NCBI GenBank assembly: GCA_947461125.1
Contig: CANHHX010000002.1
Coordinates: forward strand, 25,331 to 89,330
Source of the DNA: Bacteroidota bacterium
Lineage (GTDB): Bacteria; Bacteroidota; Bacteroidia; Chitinophagales; Chitinophagaceae
DNA length: 64,000 bases
Direction: 5' to 3'
Made by a program: the position numbers and the translations under genes. Shown here piece by piece: positions 40,411 through 49,600 of the stretch (the stretch's first letter is position 1; every line of letters starts with the position of its first letter). A model generated the notes under the pieces. That model saw only the letters and a program-made list of their open reading frames with translations. It was not told where the DNA came from and ran no database searches.

Positions 40411-41547
40411 TTATTTTTTGTTTTTTGCGCTGATTCCTTTTTTCCAAAAACTAAAAAAAGAGGGGTAATACCCTTCGGTGTTGGGAAACATCCAGTCTCT
40501 GCTGTCTTTGATGCCTGGGTAATATTCAAAAGCAGGATGTTCTTTTGAAATAAATGTATTTGAAATTTTTAGATCCGCATTTTCATATTGTTTTGTTAGG
40601 ACATCTACTTCACCTGCATACATTATAATCCCATCAATATTTTTTGAAAGTGAAATAATAAAATCTATCACTTTTTCACTCACCGGATAGTTTTTAAAAT
40701 GAGACGGTTCTAATAATAGTACCCTATTAACATTTTCAGTGGCGCGCCAAAGTGGATCTAAATTATAGCTATTATAAAGAAGGGTTGGCTTACTGGTATC
40801 AAGTGTAGGGACCGGTGTTGGTGGCAAATTCGTTTTAAAATCTAGTGTGGTTGTGGATTCTAATGCATTAGGGACGGGCATTGTAGCAATATGCTCGTAA
40901 CTATGATCTAAAAAAGTATGCCGCTGATTTGAAGACGTGTACTTATTGATGTTTTCCTGATTGCAGTAATATTTTTTTGATGAAAAACTTCCAGCCACCC
41001 ACTGCCAACTGCAACTATTACTTGCTAAATCGCCATCTAGTAAATGATAGTACATCCACTTAGCAGGTGTTAGCCAGTGTGATTTTGCGTTGTTACAAAC
41101 CATGGCTGCCAAATACATTCTGATATGATTATGCAAATATCCTGTTGAATAAAACGAATTAATTTGATCATCAATTACCTGAATGCCGGTAGTTGCAGTT
41201 ACAATTGCAGCAGGTATTTGATGATGTAAAAAATCTGGCTGCGTTTGCTTTAAATCAGTAAAGAGATTGTCTTTTTTTACTTGCCAAACCCGTTGATAGT
41301 ATTCGCGCCAAGCAAGTTCTTGTAAAAACTTTTCGATCTCATAGGGTTTGAATCCTTTTTGTAAAACGGCTTCTTTAACTTGCTGAACGCTAATGACGCC
41401 TCTGGATAAATAGGGAGACAAATAGGTTACGTCGCCATTTATAAAATTTCTGGTTTTTGCATACTTTATAGGATTGATAGCATTGATACGCTCAACAACC
41501 AAATCATAAGTAGTTGGAAACATATTTAGATCATTAAGGCTTTGCAT
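40411..41547 (-). CDS. Photolyase/cryptochrome homologue with N-terminal FAD-binding domain (apparently permuted)
   Basis: TYLSPYLSRGVISVQQV...FLQELAWREYYQRVWQ...VIDDQINSFYSTGYLHNHIRMYLAAMVCNNAKSHWLTPAKWMYYHLLDGDLASNSCSWQWVAGSFSSKKYYCNQENINKY, followed by an alpha/beta-like C-terminus. Confidence 0.85.
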   Translation of the reverse strand: MQSLNDLNMFPTTYDLVVERINAINPIKYAKTRNFINGDVTYLSPYLSRGVISVQQVKEAVLQKGFKPYEIEKFLQELAWREYYQRVWQVKKDNLFTDLKQTQPDFLHHQIPAAIVTATTGIQVIDDQINSFYSTGYLHNHIRMYLAAMVCNNAKSHWLTPAKWMYYHLLDGDLASNSCSWQWVAGSFSSKKYYCNQENINKYTSSNQRHTFLDHSYEHIATMPVPNALESTTTLDFKTNLPPTPVPTLDTSKPTLLYNSYNLDPLWRATENVNRVLLLEPSHFKNYPVSEKVIDFIISLSKNIDGIIMYAGEVDVLTKQYENADLKISNTFISKEHPAFEYYPGIKDSRDWMFPNTEGYYPSFFSFWKKGISAKNKK

Positions 41548-42148
41548 ATTCGAGTCGTTTAAGAAACTGAGTGGTGTGATAGCTGTCTAAACCAGCGCTG
41601 GTAATGGTGCCTGCTTTTTCGATATCTATAAATCCATCTTCTAATAAACAGTTGGTAGGATAGTGTACCAATTTTATTTCACCAATAATCATACTCGTTT
41701 GATTGATACTAATCTCTATTCGCTCCTTAAATTCCATCCCTATCTGAATTTGGCTTTCTGCAACAAATGGTGCCATAAAACCATCTTTAAATGCTGGCGT
41801 TAGCTGCGTCGCATCAAATTCTGATACGTTTTTAGGATAGCGCGCCGACGTTTGATGCGCCTTTTCATAGATGTGCGTATTAATATGGTTAATAGTATAA
41901 AAACCGGTATCCAAAATATTAGTTAGGGTATGCCGCTCCACAGAATCAGGACGCATGATAAAACTTAATAGGGGTGGGTTGGAACCAATATGGATAATGG
42001 AGCTAAATATGGCCAAATTGGTTTGTCCCTTTGAGTCGGTAGTGCCAATAAGTGCAACGCTTCTAAATCCACTAATACTATTAATGAACTGCGCTCTTTT
42101 TCTCTGCTCCATTTCCATTATCTGAATTGAATGTAAAGTGGTGTTCAT
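41534..42148 (-). CDS. Flavin reductase family protein (flavoredoxin-like, FMN-binding split barrel)
   Basis: INSISGFRSVALIGTTDSKGQTNLAIFSSIIHIGSNPPLLSFIMRPDSVERHTLTNILDTGFYTINHI. Confidence 0.88.
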   Translation of the reverse strand: MNTTLHSIQIMEMEQRKRAQFINSISGFRSVALIGTTDSKGQTNLAIFSSIIHIGSNPPLLSFIMRPDSVERHTLTNILDTGFYTINHINTHIYEKAHQTSARYPKNVSEFDATQLTPAFKDGFMAPFVAESQIQIGMEFKERIEISINQTSMIIGEIKLVHYPTNCLLEDGFIDIEKAGTITSAGLDSYHTTQFLKRLEYAKP

Positions 42149-42154
42149 ATGTTA

Positions 42155-43639
42155 TTACTTGTCTAGTGATTGTAAATAGTTTTCGGCGATTTGTAAATGC
42201 GTATCTCTTTTTTCTTCGGACATTTTATCAAATGTTTTGACGAGCATGCCTATCCGTGGATTTTGTAAAAAGAAACTACGGTGTACGTGCATAAATCGCC
42301 AAAACAAACCATCCCAAATAGGTTGCCATGTTCCCTTTTCATAATCACTCATTTTCATGAGGTAATTACTGCCACTAATGTAAGGTTTGGTGGTCATGAG
42401 TCCGCCATCTGCAAACTGAGTCATACCATATACATTGGGCACCATCACCCAATCGTAAGCATCAATAAACATTTCCATAAACCACTTATGCACTTCGTCC
42501 GGATCAAATTCACACAACAACATAAAATTACCAAGTACCATGAGTCTTTCTATATGATGCGCATAGCCTGTTTTCAAAATCTTTTTTATGGTACTATCTA
42601 TAGGTGCTATGCCGGTATCACCCGTCCAAAAGGTTTTTGGTATTTTTCTTTTAAACTGCCAGTAATTGGTGGTTCGTTGTTTTGTTCCTTCGCGTTCATA
42701 AACAAGTCGTATAAATTCACGCCAGCCAACAATTTGTCGAATAAAACCTTCTAATGAATTGAGCGGAATATTTTTTGCGGCACCTACACGTATTGCCGCA
42801 TCCACAATTTCCTGTGGTGTAAGAAGACCTATGTTTAACATGGGGGATAAAACCGAATGGTATAAAACAGATTCTTTTTGAACAATAGCGTCTTCGTAAA
42901 CGCCAAAATTTTCGAAACGTTCCTCTAAAAATTGATCAAGCCATTTTTTAGATTCTACAAAATCAATAGCAAATAAATGTTGCTTACTTATGTCTCCATA
43001 ATTGTTCGGAAAGTTTTTTTGAACATACTGCTCCGCTTCACTTATATAATCATTAACGGCGCTTACTGGAAGTTCTGGTACTATTTCTTTTTTAGGAAAC
43101 TTAGCGCGATTATCTGCATCAAAAGTCCATTTGCCTCCTTCTGGTTTACCTTCCGGCGTTAGTAACAGGTTACGCTGCTTTCTTTGGGTGGTATAAAAAT
43201 CGGTTTGAAAATATTTTTTTTTGCTAGTAAAATAATTTTTCGTGCCAGAAAGTGTATTTAAAAAACTGGGGCTTTCTTTTATAGCTAGCTGTAAATTATA
43301 GTTAACACAAGCTGCTTTTATGCGTCTCATTAACAAATAATCTACCGGATCAATCATATCAATTGCCGTATATTTTTGCTTGCCTAAATAAGCAATGAGG
43401 AGCCTGCAATCATTGAGTTTGTTTGTGCTATCAATATACTGTACCTGATAACCCTCATGTAACAGATACTGCTCATAGGCTTTCATAGACGCTCTATGGA
43501 GTATAAGTTTTTCTTTATGAAAGGGATATTGTGTAAAAAACAGATGCTCTTCCACTAAATAGTGGCGCATGTTTTTATCGAGTACTGCTGATTGATTAAA
43601 AAGCTGATGAGGAAAAATAAGGACGGCCTGCTTTGACAT
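42155..43639 (-). CDS. FeS-BCP/PhrB-type cryptochrome/photolyase-related protein, Fe-S cysteines mostly absent
   Basis: VLIFPHQLFNQSAVLDKNMRHYLVEEHLFFTQYPFHKEKLILHRASMKAYE; VESKKWLDQFLEERFENFGVYEDAIVQKESVLYHSVLSPMLNIGLLTPQEIV; MVPNVYGMTQFADGGLMTTKPYISGSNYLMKMSDYEKGTWQPIWDGLFW. Confidence 0.92.
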   Translation of the reverse strand: MSKQAVLIFPHQLFNQSAVLDKNMRHYLVEEHLFFTQYPFHKEKLILHRASMKAYEQYLLHEGYQVQYIDSTNKLNDCRLLIAYLGKQKYTAIDMIDPVDYLLMRRIKAACVNYNLQLAIKESPSFLNTLSGTKNYFTSKKKYFQTDFYTTQRKQRNLLLTPEGKPEGGKWTFDADNRAKFPKKEIVPELPVSAVNDYISEAEQYVQKNFPNNYGDISKQHLFAIDFVESKKWLDQFLEERFENFGVYEDAIVQKESVLYHSVLSPMLNIGLLTPQEIVDAAIRVGAAKNIPLNSLEGFIRQIVGWREFIRLVYEREGTKQRTTNYWQFKRKIPKTFWTGDTGIAPIDSTIKKILKTGYAHHIERLMVLGNFMLLCEFDPDEVHKWFMEMFIDAYDWVMVPNVYGMTQFADGGLMTTKPYISGSNYLMKMSDYEKGTWQPIWDGLFWRFMHVHRSFFLQNPRIGMLVKTFDKMSEEKRDTHLQIAENYLQSLDK

Positions 43640-43684
43640 ACCTGTTAAACAAGCCAGTAGAGATAATGTTGAAGGGTAGGCTAA

Positions 43685-44206
43685 CTATTTATCTTTAAAC
43701 ACCAGCACGAATCTAATTTTCATGAGATCGTCTGCTTTTACAAAGAGTAAACTAGGTCTTTTTACTTTGTACGATTCTAGAAGAACCGGGAATTCACCTT
43801 CATACAACCACTCATTGTTTTCGTTTTTAGCCTTAACAACAAATTGAATTTCTTTGGTAACGCCGTGGAATTGTAATTTTCCTGTTGCGAGTATTTCGGC
43901 GCCATTGTATTTAATACTCGTGCTACTAAATGTAATATTGGGAATGGTAAGCGCATCGAGCACTTCAATCATATGGCTATCTCTACTTGATAGTCCACTA
44001 TTAAAGCTACTCACTTTTGCCAATACCGAAATTTGTTCTAGTTTATCGCCGTTCCATTTGCTTGCTACATTTACCTGTTTGCTGGTTCCATCCCAGGTAT
44101 GCAATTTGTGTTTCATGGTATAGGTAATACTAGAACTTGAAACGTCGTAAGTAGGTGCCTGAAAAAATACTGACATCAAAAGATTTAAAAGAATATAGTG
44201 TAGCAT
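43685..44206 (-). CDS. YceI-family lipid-binding-like protein
   Basis: Short secreted protein: SSITYTMKHKLHTWDGTSKQ...SFNSGLSSRDSHMIEVLDALTIPNITFSSTSIKYNG...GKLQFHGVTKEIQFVVKA. Confidence 0.88.
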   Translation of the reverse strand: MLHYILLNLLMSVFFQAPTYDVSSSSITYTMKHKLHTWDGTSKQVNVASKWNGDKLEQISVLAKVSSFNSGLSSRDSHMIEVLDALTIPNITFSSTSIKYNGAEILATGKLQFHGVTKEIQFVVKAKNENNEWLYEGEFPVLLESYKVKRPSLLFVKADDLMKIRFVLVFKDK

Positions 44207-44209
44207 AAA

Positions 44210-44860
44210 TTAAAATTTAATAACAATAAGTGCTGTTGCTAAGCTTGCAAAACTTACATAAGCGGCGGCACGGTGGTAAGGTTTTAAAGACACATTGTTT
44301 TCTATTTGTGTACCTAAAATATTGGTTGCAATCATACCCGAAAGGTGCAGCACGGCAAGCCATTTATGCAAACGAATTGAAGTGATTTTTTTATCACGGC
44401 TAAACGCAGCGGGTGGGGCAAAAAGTCCGTTTAATGCTGTAAATCCATAGGTTAAGTTTACCGCCATACCCATGTTTTCGTGAAGCTCTCTCACTTTAAA
44501 ATCCCCTTTGTACAGCTTACTTCCAATAACACCCTGTGCAATCATGCCACCAATTGTAACAAAGCCACCAATCTGGTGTAGCTGCAACATGGTTCTTCTA
44601 ATTTTGAGGTCTTTTTGGCGATTTGCAACTAGGTCATTACCGCTGTATCTGTTTTTTAAGAGTCCGCCCGTACCCCACAAAGCACGCTGGGTAAACAGCA
44701 TTTTAGCAGGGGGTTGTATTAAACTTGAATCAACATTATTAGCACTGATTAGTTGTTGTAACAACGAATCGGATTGGGCAGCTACCGGTTGCACGCAAAA
44801 TAAACAACCCACCAAAAAACTTAATAGTTGGGTTTTATAAATTGAGATGCGCTTATACAT
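44210..44860 (-). CDS. Membrane protein with cytochrome b561-like His/TM pattern
   Basis: Signal peptide, about four TM segments each with His: LQLHQIGGFVTIGG, VRELHENMGMAVNL, RLHKWLAVLHLSGM, KPYHRAAAYVSF; adjacent to yceI. Confidence 0.5.
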   Translation of the reverse strand: MYKRISIYKTQLLSFLVGCLFCVQPVAAQSDSLLQQLISANNVDSSLIQPPAKMLFTQRALWGTGGLLKNRYSGNDLVANRQKDLKIRRTMLQLHQIGGFVTIGGMIAQGVIGSKLYKGDFKVRELHENMGMAVNLTYGFTALNGLFAPPAAFSRDKKITSIRLHKWLAVLHLSGMIATNILGTQIENNVSLKPYHRAAAYVSFASLATALIVIKF

Positions 44861-44901
44861 ACTTTAAAAATTATAATGTGAAAACGGCTTGGTTATTCAA
44901 T

Positions 44902-46455
44902 TTACGCATAATCGTTGAAACCATCATCATCCATACCCATATCACCAAGGTTAATCATACTTCCCATCATATCGTTGAATTCAATTTTACCATCAATCAT
45001 TTTTTTACTAATGATTGAGTAGGATGAAAGACCATGTAAAACAAATTCCATTAACAGCGCCGCTTGCTTTTCGCCAGCTTGCGGAAAATGTTTTTTAACG
45101 ATTCCAAATAAACCATCCACTTTATAGAGTTCGATCATTTTATCCTCGTCTTTCATATCCAAAAACAAATCCAGGTGATTGCCCGAATCAAACCATTTTG
45201 CAATGGCAGCATACGGGTTTTCGGGCTGCTTTTGTTCTGGCGCGTTAGCTGATTTTTTTGGTGCCTTGCGTTTTTTTACATCATCAGGGTTTGGAAAATA
45301 AGTAACAAATAAAGTACGTATTGACTTGTTTAATAAGTTAAGTGCCACTTCGTAAGGACCCTCTTGCTCTCCCTCATATACAAGTTCAATTTTTCCGGTG
45401 ATAGCCGGAATAATGCCTGATAAATCACTAATCCAAACCTGTGTATTTGATTGACCGTGAATAATAGCCCTTCGCTCTGCACTGCTCACTGCTGCTTCAT
45501 ACGCAGCGATGGTTAAACGCGCACTCACCCCACTTTTTTTATCTACAAACTCGTTGGTACGGGCTTCAAAAGACACTTGTTCAATAAGTCTTTTTATAAG
45601 ATCACTCACTTCTACTCTTTCTTTTTGAACTGGCAAAATATTGGCTTCCTGCTCTGTAATCGCAAGTGATGTTTCAATCGTTTTTGGATAGTGCGTTAAT
45701 ATCTGACTTTCTATTCTATCTTTTAATGGGGTAACAATACTTCCTCTGTTGGTATAGTCTTCTGGGTTTGCTGTAAATACAAATAAAATATCAAGGGGCA
45801 TACGAAGTTTAAACCCTCTAATTTGTATATCACCTTCTTGTAAAATATTAAATAGTGAAACCTGAATTCTTGCCTGTAAATCGGGGAGTTCATTGATTAC
45901 AAATATGCAGCGGTTACTTCTTGGAATAATCCCGTAGTGAATTACTTTTTCGTCGGCAAAACTGAGTTTTAAATTAGCGGCTTTAATAGGGTCAATGTCT
46001 CCAATTAAATCGGATACGCTAACATCGGGTGTGGCTAGTTTTTCGCCATAACGGGCGCTCTTGTGCACCCAAATTATAGGGGTTTCGTCGCCATGCTCAG
46101 CTATTAAGTCTACCGCAAAGCGGCTTAGGGGCTGCAAAGGATCGTCATTTACTTCAGATCCGGCAATGGTAGGGATATACTCATCGAGTAAGTCCACCAT
46201 TTGACGCGCCATCCTGGTTTTTGCCTGACCACGGAGTCCTAAAAACAAAATATTATGTCGGCTTAAAAGTGCACGCTCTACATCGGGTATTACCGTGTCT
46301 TCGTACCCTAAAATACCCTCAAAAGCATTTTCTTTATTTTGAATACTAGCAATCAAATTATCGCGCACTTCATCTTTAATAGATTTAGACTTGTAGCCGG
46401 ATTTTTTTAAATCACCAAGTGTTACAATTTTTTTTATGTCGATTTTCTTACTCAT
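44902..46455 (-). CDS. MoxR-type / magnesium-chelatase-like AAA+ ATPase
   Basis: GYEDTVIPDVERALLSRHNILFLGLRGQAKTRMARQMVDLLDEYIP; FVINELPDLQARIQVSLFNILQEGDIQIRGF; LFVFTANPEDYTNRGSIVTPLKDRIESQI. Confidence 0.92.
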   Translation of the reverse strand: MSKKIDIKKIVTLGDLKKSGYKSKSIKDEVRDNLIASIQNKENAFEGILGYEDTVIPDVERALLSRHNILFLGLRGQAKTRMARQMVDLLDEYIPTIAGSEVNDDPLQPLSRFAVDLIAEHGDETPIIWVHKSARYGEKLATPDVSVSDLIGDIDPIKAANLKLSFADEKVIHYGIIPRSNRCIFVINELPDLQARIQVSLFNILQEGDIQIRGFKLRMPLDILFVFTANPEDYTNRGSIVTPLKDRIESQILTHYPKTIETSLAITEQEANILPVQKERVEVSDLIKRLIEQVSFEARTNEFVDKKSGVSARLTIAAYEAAVSSAERRAIIHGQSNTQVWISDLSGIIPAITGKIELVYEGEQEGPYEVALNLLNKSIRTLFVTYFPNPDDVKKRKAPKKSANAPEQKQPENPYAAIAKWFDSGNHLDLFLDMKDEDKMIELYKVDGLFGIVKKHFPQAGEKQAALLMEFVLHGLSSYSIISKKMIDGKIEFNDMMGSMINLGDMGMDDDGFNDYA

Positions 46456-46457
46456 AA

Positions 46458-47555
46458 TTAATACAATGTTTTTCTTTTGCCACTTTCAAAGTCATTAAAA
46501 ATAAAACTACCCAAATTGTCAAGTGATGCAAAATAGGCTTTACCATTATTCATTTCCGTAAACTCTTCTACAAACTTTTGCAAATATGGATCCGATGCAA
46601 TCATAAATGTTGTAATCGGAATTTTTAATTTCTTACACTGTGCCGCCAAATTAATACAACGGTTTACCACTTTACGGTCTAATCCAAAACTGTTTTTATA
46701 ATAACGACCACCTATTTTTAAACAAGTAGGCTTACCGTCGGTAATCATAAATATTTGCTTATTGGATGTTTTGCGCCTGCGCAGTATATCCATCGCTAAC
46801 TCAAGCCCAGCAACGGTATTGGTATGGTAGGGACCTACTTGTAAATAAGGAAGGTCTTTAATTTCAACCTGCCATGCATCATTACCAAACACAACAATAT
46901 CAATGGTGTCTTTCGGATATTTTTTAGTGATGAGTTCACAAAGCGCCATCGCCACTTTTTTTGCTGGCGTGATTCTATCCTCCCCATATAAAATCATAGA
47001 GTGAGAAATATCAATCATGAGTACTGTTGACGTTTGCGTTTTAAAATCTGCCTCACGAATCACCAAATCATCTTCGTGCATCGAAAACGAATCGACTCCT
47101 CTATTAATTTGTGCATTTTTAATGCTCTCTGTAAAATCTATTTGCTCCATCAAATCACCAAACTGAAATGAGCGGGTGTCTGAATTGATATCACCAGTTG
47201 GTCCCGCTTTGGTGGTGCTATGGTTTCCCTGTTTGCCTTTTTTTAGTTTCCCAAAAATTTCTTCGAGACTTTTTTGACGAATGGTTTGTTCGGTTCGTGC
47301 AGTGATTGCAAACCTACCATCCTGTGGATTTTCTTTTAAGTAACCGTTTTGCTTGAGGTCTTCAATAAAATCACCCACGCCGTACTCGTCATCAGTAAAT
47401 TTATGGGTGCGGTCTAGTTGATTGAGCCAGTCTAGGGCCTCTGTGGCATCGCCACTGGTGTAATTTAATAGCTGGGTAAAGATGTCAAGCATCTGCTCAA
47501 ATTTAGATTTTGAGTTTTCGCCAGGTACAAAATTGATAAAACGGTGTCCAATCAT
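46458..47555 (-). CDS. VWA-domain protein
   Basis: STVLMIDISHSMILYGEDRITPAKKVAMALCEL (MIDAS DxSxS); QIFMITDGKPTCLK. True start MIGHRFINF at 47555; the longer tracked ORF overlaps the upstream symporter. Confidence 0.9.
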   Translation of the reverse strand: MIGHRFINFVPGENSKSKFEQMLDIFTQLLNYTSGDATEALDWLNQLDRTHKFTDDEYGVGDFIEDLKQNGYLKENPQDGRFAITARTEQTIRQKSLEEIFGKLKKGKQGNHSTTKAGPTGDINSDTRSFQFGDLMEQIDFTESIKNAQINRGVDSFSMHEDDLVIREADFKTQTSTVLMIDISHSMILYGEDRITPAKKVAMALCELITKKYPKDTIDIVVFGNDAWQVEIKDLPYLQVGPYHTNTVAGLELAMDILRRRKTSNKQIFMITDGKPTCLKIGGRYYKNSFGLDRKVVNRCINLAAQCKKLKIPITTFMIASDPYLQKFVEEFTEMNNGKAYFASLDNLGSFIFNDFESGKRKTLY

Positions 47556-47583
47556 AGGTATGTAAAGTAACAAATAGTAGGGA

Positions 47584-48810
47584 CTAATGTTCGTTTTTAT
47601 GCATACCAAAGGCCTTATACATCCTTGATCGATCAAACATTTTTTCGTTATTAGAAATAAAAATAGCAGCAACGCCGTTGCCAATAAAATTAGTAATGGC
47701 CCTAGCTTCAGACATAAAGCGGTCTACTCCCAAAAGCAATGCGAGACCTTCTATCGGAATTACTTTGGTGGCAGTTAATGTAGATGCTAATATGATAAAC
47801 CCGCTTCCGGTTACGCCAGCAGCACCTTTTGATGTGACCATCAAAATACCAATGATAGTAATAATTTGTTCCATATTTAATTGAATATGGAAAACTTGGG
47901 CTAAAAAAACAATGGCCATTGAGAGGTATATAGAAGTGCCATCCAAATTAAATGAATAACCAGCAGGAACTACAAGCCCTACCACCGATTTATGACAACC
48001 CATATGCTCCAATTTTTCCATGAGCGATGGTAGTGCAGCTTCTGAAGAAGAAGTACCTAACACAATGAGTAATTCATTTTTAATGTAGCCTAAAAATTTC
48101 CAAATACTGATTTTATAATAATTTAGAACACCGCCCAATATTAAAAAAATAAAGAGGGCCATGGTGATGTAAACACAGGCCATTAATTTACCAAGCGGTA
48201 ACAAAGTTGCTACACCATATTTTCCAATGGTAAATGCCATACCACCAAAAGCACCAATGGGAGCAAGTTTCATTACAAAATGAAGGCCTCTAAAAACATA
48301 CTTTGATAGCCAATATACTTTGGTTAAAATGGTTTCTTTATTTTTTAATCTACTAATAACGATACCGGCAAGTATTGCAAAAAGTAACACTTGAATGGTA
48401 AGATTATCCTTAAAAAACTGGACCCATGAGATAGAAACAGAGCCGCTACTATACTTAGAAATATCGCCCTTGGCTACAATGCTTGTATTTACCCCCGAAC
48501 CAGGTTCTAACAAAAAACCAACCCCTATACCAATTAATAAAGCAAGGGTAGTAATGATTTCAAAATATAAGAGCGCCTTGCCGCCTACTTTTCCTACTTT
48601 TTTTAAATCGCCCATGCCACATATACCGGTGACCATGGTAAGTAGTATAATTGGATTGATGAAGAGTTTAATAACATCAATAAAATACTTACCAAGAGGT
48701 TGCATCGCAACACCGGTGGCTGGAAAAAAATGACCAACGCATATACCTGCTGAAATAGCAAACAATACCCAAAAGGTAAGATTGGTTGCGATTTTTTTTA
48801 TCATGTTCAC
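47584..48810 (-). CDS. Dicarboxylate/amino acid:cation symporter (DAACS family)
   Basis: LFINPIILLTMVTGICGMGDLKKVGKVGGKALLYFE; LGTSSSEAALPSLMEKLEHMGCHKSVVGLVVPAGYSFNLDGTSIYLSMAIVFLAQ; SKGAAGVTGSGFIIL. Confidence 0.95.
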   Translation of the reverse strand: MNMIKKIATNLTFWVLFAISAGICVGHFFPATGVAMQPLGKYFIDVIKLFINPIILLTMVTGICGMGDLKKVGKVGGKALLYFEIITTLALLIGIGVGFLLEPGSGVNTSIVAKGDISKYSSGSVSISWVQFFKDNLTIQVLLFAILAGIVISRLKNKETILTKVYWLSKYVFRGLHFVMKLAPIGAFGGMAFTIGKYGVATLLPLGKLMACVYITMALFIFLILGGVLNYYKISIWKFLGYIKNELLIVLGTSSSEAALPSLMEKLEHMGCHKSVVGLVVPAGYSFNLDGTSIYLSMAIVFLAQVFHIQLNMEQIITIIGILMVTSKGAAGVTGSGFIILASTLTATKVIPIEGLALLLGVDRFMSEARAITNFIGNGVAAIFISNNEKMFDRSRMYKAFGMHKNEH

Positions 48811-48814
48811 GCGC

Positions 48815-49579
48815 TTAAGGATTCTGCTGAATCACACTGTTTACAATACTTACACAAGACTCGATTTCAGCATCCGTCAATTGCATGATTCTAAAAGTCT
48901 CACCGTCTTTGTCAAAATAATTATATACGGTTGCGTACTTTTTTGGTAAGGTGCCCGTAATTTTTTTTATAAAATTTAAAGCAATTAAAAATGTTCCCAC
49001 CGCCGATGGATGCGAACCATCGGGATGAAACAAGTTCATGTTAGGAAAGGTTTTTCTGGCCAAATCAAAGCTTGATCCAACGGACACATTAACCGCATTT
49101 TCTGCTACTGCTAGTTCATTGTATACCGCATTAATACTTGATTGGGTTTGAGGCGTTTTTTCCCTTGCCCATGTATTATAGAGGTATGGCTTTGCGCCAT
49201 TTGCACGAATATAATTGCAAAAAAGACGGCCATAATAAAGCACGCTGTCTTTGTGTTCCAAAGGCCACATGCTATTGTCCTGAATGACAACAATATCAAA
49301 TTTATTGCTCGCTATAATTTTTTTTGTTTGTAACCCTCTTTCACTGTTCCAGTGTTGTCCGAGTGTTGCGGCGCCAATAGTCGATTTTTTACAAATAATT
49401 TTTGTGTCTAAACTATCTGTTATTAAACCAATCATTTGCGCCAAATTATTATAGTAGATATAACTATTACCTACAAGCAATACACGAACCGTGTCTTTTT
49501 TTTCTTGCGCAAAACTTTGGCTCGAAATAAAAATAGAAATCAATAAAATGGCCTTCCTACATGTGTTACCTACCTTCAT
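48815..49579 (-). CDS. SGNH/GDSL-type hydrolase-like secreted protein
   Basis: VLLVGNSYIYYNNL; FDIVVIQDNSMWPLEHKD; LFHPDGSHPSAVGTFLIAL (Asp-x-x-His). Confidence 0.8.
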   Translation of the reverse strand: MKVGNTCRKAILLISIFISSQSFAQEKKDTVRVLLVGNSYIYYNNLAQMIGLITDSLDTKIICKKSTIGAATLGQHWNSERGLQTKKIIASNKFDIVVIQDNSMWPLEHKDSVLYYGRLFCNYIRANGAKPYLYNTWAREKTPQTQSSINAVYNELAVAENAVNVSVGSSFDLARKTFPNMNLFHPDGSHPSAVGTFLIALNFIKKITGTLPKKYATVYNYFDKDGETFRIMQLTDAEIESCVSIVNSVIQQNP

Positions 49580-49600
49580 CCTTCGTTTACATTTACGGTT

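Noticed and set aside
42281-42754. 157-aa plus-strand ORF
   Set aside because: Antisense shadow of the conserved FeS-BCP-like photolyase gene.
46458-47684. Long start of the VWA ORF
   Set aside because: Would overlap about 100 bp of the symporter gene; conserved sequence begins at MIGHRFINF (47555).
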